64,000 nt of DNA from Salticus scenicus (lineage: Eukaryota; Arthropoda; Arachnida; Araneae; Salticidae). The DNA lies in the NCBI GenBank assembly GCA_963930645.1, contig OZ005649.1, positions 387,119,887-387,183,886 on the forward strand. Direction: 5' to 3'. The notes beneath the pieces are model-generated. The model did not search any database and was not told the origin of the DNA. It saw only the letters and a list, made by a program, of their open reading frames with translations. The position numbers and the translations under genes are program-made. Positions within the stretch are counted from its first letter, which is position 1; every line of letters starts with the position of its first letter. Positions 56,325 to 64,000 of the stretch are shown in pieces.

Positions 56325-56745
56325 AATAAATAAGCAAAATAACCAAGTATAAATGAAAATGAATCCCAAAACACATGAGGGTCTTCTTCAGGTGAGCTTC
56401 CTCATGTAGGGAATGAAATATGAGAAGTTTCTGACGAAACGTCGGCTATTTAGCCAAAAGACGCGTTTCTCAAACGAATTTAATTAATACAAAGCATAAA
56501 AAGCTTTGGATTGTTAATTTGGATGAATATAATTGCTTTTTATGCTTTGTATTAATTAAATTCGTTTTCTGTATGGTCTTGCTTCCATCTGTGAGAAGTT
56601 TGGGGCTAGAAACGTGTCTTTTGACTAAATAGCCAACGTTTAATCAGAAACTTCTCTTTCATTCCCTACATGGAGGAGCTCCCCTGAAAAGTGTGTTTTG
56701 GGATTAATTTTCATTTATACTTGTTTTTGCTTTGCTTATTTATAT
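56325..56745. repeat. Long inverted repeat (~200-bp arms)
   Basis: CAAGTATAAATGAAAATGAA then TCCCAAAACACATGAGG on the left mirrors CTTTTCAGGGGAGCTCCTCC-type and TTTTGGGATTAATTTTCATT on the right. The centre pairs AATTAATACAAAGCATAAAA with TTTTATGCTTTGTATTAATT (about 56490-56565), leaving a short loop. Arms differ by small indels. There is a GACGAAACGTCGGC palindrome in the left arm. No target duplication or coding sequence. Confidence 0.8.
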
Positions 56746-56898
56746 ATGTACATATATATATATATATGCATATTACTAATGTTTTTAAATGTTTCCCGCA
56801 TAATTCATTTTATGAATTATTTTTATTTAGTCTGTAGCATTACAATTCTAGATTGTATGATATATGTCTTTTTCTGGGTTTAATTATTTTTTTTTCTA

Positions 56899-58585
56899 CA
56901 CTATCTACCAATAACCCGTAAGTAGTCGCTAGTTGGTCGATTTGCCGCCCATCCTTCAGTGTCGCCAGATTTTTTTAATCAATAGCCACCAAAAATTTTT
57001 AAAAGTGGCATTTGATATACATAAGTCGCGAACAAAATCGAAGAAACGTCGATCACATCACTTCTTAAAATTATTGGTGACAGTTAAATAAAAAATGCGC
57101 ATTCTGTTATAGGTGGCGCTGTCTGTAGTGACTACTAACGGGTTAAGTATTTGGACACTTTTGAACTTAGACGTTTTGTCATATATCTAATAAATTTCTA
57201 AAAGAATTATCTTAAAACTTTGGGAATATAGAGAACATGTTATACCTCATATAGTTCAGGTAAAATTTTGTCTTGAAGAGGGAAAAATGACCAGTAAAAA
57301 ATTAAACAAACGTCAAAATGTTTTGAATCACCCTGTAAAATGTAATGACAGAATTGCATTATGGCTGTGACATGTGATTATGAGAATTCTTCTATTTATC
57401 TGTATAAATTTCAAAATGGCTACCACAAATATTCGTGGAGAAATAACGGTTTATTTTAAAAAATGCAAAAAAAAAAAAAAAAAAAAAAAAGGAAAATCGC
57501 TTTTTAAACTATATTACGTAAGGTATTAGACCAAGGGCAAAGCCATTTTTAGAAATCTTGGTATATTACATTAGACACAGCATGCTGCAATCAGAATGCA
57601 AAAATATTAAATATTTTGCGAAATATGAGCGTTTTTACTAAATACTTTTTTAATACGCATGCGCAAGTTAATATATATATGTGTGCATTATTTAATAGCC
57701 AATAATATTGAGCTGTTTATAAAAAAAAGTCCAGACAAATATCGCTTAAATTCAAAAAGTTATGAGAGATAGAATGGACAAAATTCTAGTTCCTCTCAAA
57801 ATAAAAACTAAACAATAAGGGGTTTTACACACGTTTTTGCTTTGATTCAATCAATGCCCAATGATAATACACTGTTCGTTGATTTTAAATAAATATGGAT
57901 AAAACCCCCCATCATCATCCTTTCTTTTCTTTTTTCATGAGAGGAACTGAATCTCTGTTTATTCAATAACTCATAACTTTTTAATTTGCATATTTGTTTG
58001 GGGTTTTCATCAAAGTAGCTCAATATATTTAGCTATTAAATTATACCAATGATTTTTTTTTTTTTAATCTTGCGTAGGCGTAGTTGAAAAATATTTAGTA
58101 AAAATGGTCATATTTCGTAAGATATTTAACTTTTTTTGCATTCTGATTGAAGTATGCTGCGGCTAATGTAGTACGCCAAGTTTCCTAAATACGGGTCTAT
58201 TCTAGGTCTTATACCCTATGTGTTATAATTAAAAAGATTTTCCCTTTTTCTGTTTTTTAAAGACACCATCATACCTCCATGAATATATGTAATAGCCTTA
58301 TGCAAATTTATACAGATAATTAGAAGAACCCTCATAATCACATGCTACAGACAAAATGCATTTCAAACATTATTTTTTATAGGGTGATCCAAAGCATTTT
58401 CACTTTTGTTTAATTTTTTACTGGTCCTCTTTCCCTCTTCAAAACAAAACTTCTAGTGAAATGTGTGAGGTAGAACGCGTGCTTTACAATCTCAAAATTT
58501 CAAGATGATTTCTAAAAAACATTTCCTAGATATTTGACAAAGCATCTGATTTCGAAAGTGTCCAAATACTTATTGGTAGATAGTG
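56899..58585. mobile_element. 1.7-kb near-complete palindromic Tc1-like element
   Basis: Ends CACTATCTACCAATAAGTAT...GGACAC and its mirror, flanked by TA (56897-56898 and 58586-58587). Pairing continues inward through GTAATA/CATGTGATTATGAG-type, GAAGAGGGAAAAATGACCAG-type and CATTCTGAT/ATCAGAATGC blocks. Arms of about 700 bp therefore meet near 57860. The end sequence resembles Tc1-like TIRs. The left arm contains a nested MITE at 56915-57142. No transposase frame survives. Confidence 0.8.
56915..57142. mobile_element. Nested TTAA-type MITE in the palindrome's left arm
   Basis: 228 bp with ends CCCGTAAGTAGTCGC and, reversed, CCCGTTAGTAGTCAC. Flanks are ATAA (56911-56914) and TTAA (57143-57146). 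The right arm of the host palindrome reads CTACCAATAAGTATTTG uninterrupted when inverted, so the pre-insertion site was ATAA. The core is shared with 24786-25106. Confidence 0.8.
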
Positions 58586-58764
58586 TAGTATTAAAAAAAA
58601 AATCTTGTAAGCATAAATTAGAAAAGAAAAAAAAAAGAACATAATTTAGTTTAGGACCTGTGTTCTATTTTTGACATAGGCTTTTTTTCTTTACGTATTT
58701 GTAAACTAATACCTTTTGTAACAGACTTTTTCATGTTATTTAAAAGTAAAATCATAGCTGCCAA

Positions 58765-59396
58765 CAGGGTTTAAACTGCCATTAGTTTTTTTAGCATTTT
58801 GCTAAAACGTATCATATTTTGCTAAAACATGTTGGTCAGAATTTCGCTCAAAAGCTAAAACTGGATAACTGTATAAAATATCTCTATAATAACTCAGATT
58901 TTTTTTTTTTTTGGAATATTTGCAGGAAAAACTACGAATGTACTGAAATTTTTGGGAATGATTATTTATGTAGTAATTTGGATTTATTTTTAATTTTTAA
59001 GGATTGAATTTAAATGCAAAAATATTTAAAAGTATGTCAGAATTCAGAATTTCATTCATAGAAGCATTCTTAGCACTAGTATTTCACGATTATCTACCAT
59101 TACACTTTACTTAATTTTTCAATTGCTTTTTCATTTTACACATATGATATGAGTACCTCTTTTTCTATTGTTAAAATCAAAACATAGTTTCCCTGATTCA
59201 TATTTTTAAAGTCACAAATATGGATGCTTGGTTAAAATCATCAATGAACAAAAGGAATAGAAAACAAAACTGAGGATAACAAAGCTAAGTAAAAGAAATC
59301 CATGGTATCCAAAGAATTAACTTTCGAAAAAGCTAAAATAGTGCTTGCCTATTTTCGCTAAAATGCTAAAGTAATTTTTTGCCAGGTTAAACCCTG
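58765..59396. mobile_element. hAT element remnant with 8-bp TSD
   Basis: Ends CAGGGTTTAAACTGCCATTA and, reversed, CAGGGTTTAACCTGGCAAAA, flanked by GCTGCCAA (58757-58764) and TCTGCCAA (59397-59404), 7 of 8 matching. Sub-terminal TTTTAGCA/TGCTAAAA repeats are mirrored. Near 59221 a frame MDAWLKSSMNKRNRKQN resembles the start of a hAT transposase before a stop. The rest of the gene is missing. The frame at 58819-59007 is unrelated. Confidence 0.8.
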
Positions 59397-59404
59397 TCTG
59401 CCAA

Positions 59405-59527
59405 CCAGGAGATTCGAATCCCAGACAAGGCATGGGTATGTTGTCTGTGTTAGGGACAGCGATGGCCACCCATTCGGATATTCCCCGGCCATTGCTTCGT
59501 CGCAAGTGCCGCGTCATTAAAAAAAAA
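59405..59527 (+). mobile_element. tRNA-derived SINE, 5'-truncated
   Basis: GATTCGAATCC at 59411-59421 is a near-perfect pol III B box. It is followed by a GC-rich body (CCGGCCATTGCTTCGTCGCA) and an A run at 59519-59527. No A box is visible upstream, where the hAT element lies, so the 5' part is missing or displaced. The minus-strand frame at 59317-59517 is its antisense. Confidence 0.7.
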
Positions 59528-59532
59528 TTCTA

Positions 59533-60002
59533 CACTGAGAAAAAAAAAAAAAGTACACCGCCTTCATCTAGAACAAATAAGTGGTCATTTTCTAAATCCA
59601 TAAACTAGAAATATAGATTTCCGAGCTATGCGTATAAGGCACGCCAATAAGCTGAATAGGCGAAATGATCGAGAATTTCTAGTCCATACATTTCTAAATG
59701 GTGAAACAATATTCTGAATATTCTAAATCCTTTGTATTGCGAGAAATTTTAGCTTGATTTTCTAGAATTGGGTCATACACCTAGATTATAGTTGCTAAAA
59801 TTCGCCTCTTGTACTCACATTTATTTGCTGAGATTTTTAAATAAGTTTGACCTCCATAATATAGGCAAACACTCTAGAATTCTAATAGTGACTTCTAGAA
59901 CTCTTTCAAAGGGGACTAGAACTGATAAGGATGACATGGAACAATTTTTTCTAGAGCCACGATTTAGATTCTAGATGTCAATTTCAGAATATTTTCGCAG
60001 TA
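59533..60002 (-). mobile_element. Family-M MITE, copy 5
   Basis: Starts CACTGAGAAAAAAAAAAA, includes GTACACCGCCTTCATCTAGA, and ends TTCAGAATATTTTCGCAGTA. TA on both sides (59531-59532, 60003-60004). It lies five bases after the SINE A tail. The shared frame is open on the plus strand, 59792-59974 (IYLLRFLNKFDLHNIGKHSR). Confidence 0.88.
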
Positions 60003-60388
60003 TAGAGAGAACTAATGAAACTGTACTTTACACTGATTTAGAATTTTCTGTTAATCAGTGTACCCAAATTTGTATTTATATGTAGAATTTTTTTTTTTTT
60101 TTCAAAACAGGGCTTCATTTAGGGAAAAACTTAGAGTCAAATCTGTTAAGTATTTTGTAAACTTCTTTATAAATTTACTTTTGTAGTTGAAATTAAGTTG
60201 GGAATCTTTCAGAAAAAGTCTCTGATTTGGGGAAATTCGAAAGGGGAAATTGACTTTCGACCATCTGTCAACACTGGTCGCACACACTGCACAAAAGTTG
60301 AAAATATCTGTTGGCAGTGATTATTCCATCGTTCGGTTCTAAGCTGGCTCCAGAACAAAGGAACGAGTTTATATCACCAGGGCATCTA
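60003..60388. other. Non-coding DNA
   Basis: No feature recognised; the minus-strand frame at 60102-60287 has no domain. Confidence 0.55.
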
Positions 60389-60857
60389 CACTTAGAAAAA
60401 CAATATACCGCCTTCCTCTAGAATGAATAAGTGACCATTTTCTAAATCCATTAACTAGAAATATAGATTTCCGAGCTATGCGCGTAAGGCACGCAAATAA
60501 ACTGAATAGGCGAAATTATCGAGAATTTCTAGCGTACACATTCCTAGATGGCGAAACAATATTCTGAATACTTCAAATATTCTGAATCATTTGTATTGCG
60601 AGAAAGTCTCGCTTGATTTTCTAAAATTTAGTAATAAACCAAGATTACAGTTGCTGAAACCCGCCTCTTGCAGTATCATTTATTTGCAGAGATTTTTAAA
60701 TAACTTTGCCCTCGAGAATATAGGCAAGCGCTCTGAATTCTAATAGGGGCTTATAGAACTCGCTTTCCAAGGGGACTAGAATTTATAAGTATGACATGGA
60801 ACTATTTTTCTAGAGCCACAACTTAGATTCTAGATGTCAGTTATAGAATTTTTTTAT
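60389..60857 (-). mobile_element. Family-M MITE, copy 6
   Basis: Starts CACTTAGAAAAACAATATAC after TA (60387-60388) and runs to TAGATTCTAGATGTCAGTTA, TAGAATTTTTTTAT. Its right end is lost or overwritten where the next repeat begins with TTAACCGACTTC. It is closest to copies 1 and 3 in the middle. A one-base deletion breaks the shared frame after ENIGKRS. Confidence 0.88.
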
Positions 60858-63560
60858 TAACCGACTTCAAAAAAGAAGGAAGGTTCTCAATTCAAACCGT
60901 ATTTTTTTTTTTATGTTTGTTAGCTCATAACTTCTGAACGGATGCGATTTTGACACTTTTTGTTTTGTTGAAAAGGTCTTGGTCTGAAATAGGTCCCATT
61001 GTAATATCTTTACAATCTAAAGAAAATACAGGGTGCCCAAAAAAATCAGTCCCAACTCTTTTAACTGCTAAACGGCTGCAGCTATAGTGTTAAAAATGGT
61101 ATGTAAGTATAGCAAGGTGGCCATGCAGTACAAGGTTAAACCGCTTTCAGCGTCACCTGGTGGAAAATAGCGGAGTTAGTGTTACTATCTCGAAAACGGT
61201 TCTAGAGAAAATTGTGAATTACAAAGTTGAAAAGTATCATCGATTTAATACAAAAAGATAGTTTAGACATTCATGCTAGCGTTCCTATCTCGGAAACGGT
61301 TCAAGACAGTGGGAAAAAGTGAATTATAAAATTGTAGAGCATCATCGATTTAGTACTAAAAGATAGTTCAGACATTGATGCTAAAAATACAATGCTAAAA
61401 ATGTGCATTTGTTTGTTCGCAATTTCTTACACTATGCACACTTGAGCTACATTGCACACGTTGTAGTGTAGCTGGTGAGACATATGTTATATATTTCAAA
61501 ATACGGTTGCTTGATACTTTTTGTTTTGTTGTAAAGATCTTGGTCTGAAGTAGGTCCCATTGTAATATCTTTACAATCTAAAGAAAATAAAACGCCACCT
61601 GGTGAAAAACAGCGGAATTAGCGCTCCTATCTCAAAAACGGTTCAGGATGGGAGAAAAGTTAATTACGAAATTGTAGAGCATCATCGATTTACTACGAAC
61701 AGACAGTTTTTAGACATTATTGCTAAAAATAGAACGCTTAAAACGGGCAGTTGTTTCTTCGCAATTTCGTACGCTGTGCACACTTGAACTACGTTGCAAA
61801 CTTTGCAGCGTAGCGGATGACACTTATACTCTGTGGTTCAAAGTACTGTTACTGTAAGCGGTCACATCGATTAGCGCATATTCGTTTTCAACCGACTTCA
61901 AAAAAGAGGGTGTTCTTAATTCGAGCTATGTGTTGTTGTTGGTCTTTGTAAGCTTATAACTCCATAAGAGACGCTCTAATTAACCGACTTCAAAAGGAGG
62001 AGGTTCTCAATTCAAACCGTATGTTTTTTTGTTTTTATTTTTTTTGTTAGCTCATAACTTCTGAACAGATAATCCGATTTTGGTACTTTTTGTTTTATTG
62101 TAAAAGTCATGGTCTGAAATAGGTCCCATTCCAATATCTTTACGAACAAAAGAAAATACAGGGTGCCGAAAAAAGTCAGTCCCGACTCTTTTAACTGCTG
62201 AACAGCTGCAGCTATAGTCATAAAAGTGGTATGTAGGTATAGTAAAGTGGATATGTGGTGCGCGATTCAACCGCCTACAGCGCCACCTGGTGGGAAACAG
62301 TGGAGTTAGCGTTCCTATCTCGGAAACAGTTCAAGACAGGGGAAAAATGTGAATTATAAAATTGCAGAGCATCATCGATTTAGTACGAAAAGATAGTTTA
62401 GACGTTAATGCTAAAAACAGAACGCTTAAAACGTGCATTTGTTTGTTCACAATCTCCTATTTTGTGCACACTTGAACGACATTGCATATGTTGTAGCGTA
62501 GCGGGTGACATTTATGCTATGTAAAATTCAAAGTATGGTTATTGTAAGCTGTCACATCGATTAACGCATAGACATTTTAAACCGACTTCATAAATGAAGA
62601 AGTTCTCAATGCAAATCATGTTTCTCATTGCTGTTGTTGCTGTTGAAATTTGTTAGCTTATAACTTCGTAAGAGATGATTTAATTTTAATACTTTTATTT
62701 TAATACTTTTATAATATTGTCGTAATGATCTTGGCCGGAAATAGGCTTCATTATGATTTCATTAAGATATAAACAAATTACAGGATACTCACAAAAGTCT
62801 GTTCTCACTTTAACTACTGAACACTTGCAGCTGCACTGGTAAAAGCAGTATGTAAGTATCGATATTGAAACTTCTGTCCGTCAGCTGCAATGCATATTTT
62901 GCTCTTTGTTTGAACTTTACGCAGCGCCATTTTCAGCGGAGCGAGTGACACGTATTCACTGTAAAGTTCAATATATATGCCTAACAGAATTTTTGGTTAC
63001 GAATACAGCGTATCGGTTCTTTACATTTCTAAAGACTTTTTAACTTAACGTATGTTCATTCAATAGATAGTTTTTTGCTCATATCCGATAAAGGCAAGAA
63101 AAGTGACACAACTTAAAAATGCAGCATTTGAGAAAAACCTATTTAAAAATAACTTGACTAGAATAAAACTGGCACAACTGTCTCTCGAGTGGATAACTTT
63201 CTAGATGGAGATGTAATTTTTTTGTTCACATTGAGTGCATTTCATGTATTTTTCAGTGACATAAACCATTTTTTGAGTTATGTCACTTTTCTTGGAAGTT
63301 GTGATTTGTGAAACTGCCGTCGAACGTCTTTTGATGTTCTGCTATATGAATAAGTTTTCACTGAAAAGAGAAAAATAAAATCTTTTTTGTAAAAAAATAG
63401 AACCGACTCCAAAAAGCAACTACTATTCAAACAACTTAAAAAAAAAAAAAAAAAAAATGGATATGAAATGAAACTATAAATTGCGCCTAAAAGTATAAAA
63501 TAATTTCCTTCGCCAAACAACCTATAACACTACAATTAATCATAACTTTTGAAGTCGGCG
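60858..63560. repeat. Diverged tandem cluster bounded by ACCGACTTCAAAA motifs
   Basis: TTAACCGACTTCAAAA and a GGAGGTTCTCAATTC-like continuation occur at about 60858, 61889 (partial), 61980 and 62580. An inverted TTTTGAAGTCGGC is at about 63547. Two long units about 1.12 kb apart share TACAGGGTGCC(C/G)AAAAAA, CAGTCCC(A/G)ACTCTTTTAAC and GCCACCTGGTGG-type sequence. A roughly 290-bp sub-block with GAGCATCATCGATTTA(G/C)TAC recurs at about 61235, 61340, 61680 and 62370. ACCGACTTCAAAAAAG-type repeats are widespread in arthropods. No coding sequence was found; minus frames at 62012-62270 are translations. Confidence 0.7.
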
Positions 63561-64000
63561 CAAAATTAAATAAAAATTGATACCTTTATTCAATACAAAA
63601 ATCAAATCCTATTCAAAATACACATCTCACATTGTCACCTGGAAAACGCAGACGAAAACTACTTTGATTCAAGAAAATAAATAAGATTTCGTGAGCAGCA
63701 AAAGTTGGCGAAGATGCTGGTATCTGACGTCCTTGGTGAAAGAGAAATCGCAAAATTATCTGGCAAACATATTTAATTTCTTTGGGATATCATGATTATC
63801 TTGATAAGGTAATTAAGAGAGTAATCAAGAATATGAATCAATACTTCGTACAGTATATATTATGAAATTATACATCTTGCGTATATATTTTTGCATTACG
63901 TTTTGATCACCAAATCCAAAAGCCACCAAGGATGATAGTTATCAAAGTTATACCAAATTTGCAAAGGAAACTCTAACTTCGTAGAAACATAAATACCGGA
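63561..64000. other. Unassigned sequence at the window end
   Basis: A GC-richer stretch at about 63630-63760 has no long frame and no recognised motif. Confidence 0.5.

Noticed and set aside
56325..56745. Second inverted repeat tested for a hammerhead motif
   Set aside because: Has CTGAAGA and GAAAC-like words but not in the required order and spacing; no stem II between them.
59405..59430. Possible tRNA gene at a near-perfect B box
   Set aside because: No A box, acceptor stem or anticodon arm can be built; the downstream body and A tail fit a SINE.

Overview
The window is AT-rich, intron-like eukaryotic DNA dominated by transposable-element remains. It contains cecropia-type and other mariners, a DD41D Tc1/mariner derivative, hAT, Tigger-like, PIF/Harbinger-like and TTAA-flanked (piggyBac-like) non-autonomous elements. 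It also has a Helitron Rep fragment, a non-LTR retrotransposon tail, tRNA-type SINEs, many poly-A/poly-T tracts and several satellites. This mix points to an arthropod nuclear genome; I cannot fix the order from sequence alone. There are no operons, bacterial genes, rRNA, CRISPR arrays or convincing tRNA genes. Nearly all long open frames are transposase remains or chance frames in repeats.

Layout. 0-4.2 kb: old diverged repeats. 4.2-9.8 kb: two copies of a roughly 470-bp MITE (here called family M), a TTAA-flanked MITE whose right end has become a three-unit tandem repeat, and a GC-richer island. 10.35-10.66 kb: the only good candidate for host coding sequence, a short terminal exon with splice acceptor, stop codon and AATAAA. 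11.66-12.95 kb: an almost intact mariner with one nonsense codon. 15.0-15.4 kb: the C-terminus of a non-LTR retrotransposon. 16.6-20.2 kb: a diverged two-unit repeat, a coding-like fossil, a SINE head and a 430-bp TTAA hairpin MITE. 23.3-24.4 kb: a second, truncated mariner. 24.8-27.1 kb: two MITEs with 8-bp target duplications, then a 219-bp inverted repeat whose two arms each hold a hammerhead-ribozyme-like fold. 27.5-31.3 kb: a 3.76-kb element with Harbinger-like ends that contains three tandem arrays, including a 177-bp higher-order satellite built from 29-bp units, and a Helitron fragment. 32.1-33.9 kb: a family-M MITE and a DD41D element with an in-frame internal deletion. 35.3-39.3 kb: a large foldback element with a 2-kb insertion in one arm. 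39.8-45 kb: TTAA, hAT, Tigger-like and inverted-repeat MITEs. 47.3 kb: a GC-rich hairpin island. 49.3-51.6 kb: a head-to-tail MITE pair and a small palindromic MITE. 52.8-60.9 kb: three more family-M copies, a foldback, a nested TTAA element carrying a piggyBac-like N-terminal fragment, a 1.7-kb near-complete palindrome with a nested MITE, a hAT element with an 8-bp target duplication, and a SINE. 60.86-63.56 kb: a diverged tandem cluster bounded by inverted copies of an ACCGACTTCAAAA motif.

There is no gene network to describe. If the exon at 10.35 kb is real, the region probably lies in or near the 3' end of a long-intron host gene. The features most worth follow-up are the paired hammerhead-like folds at 26.26-26.37 kb, the satellite inside the Harbinger-like element, and the family-M MITEs, which share a conserved open frame.
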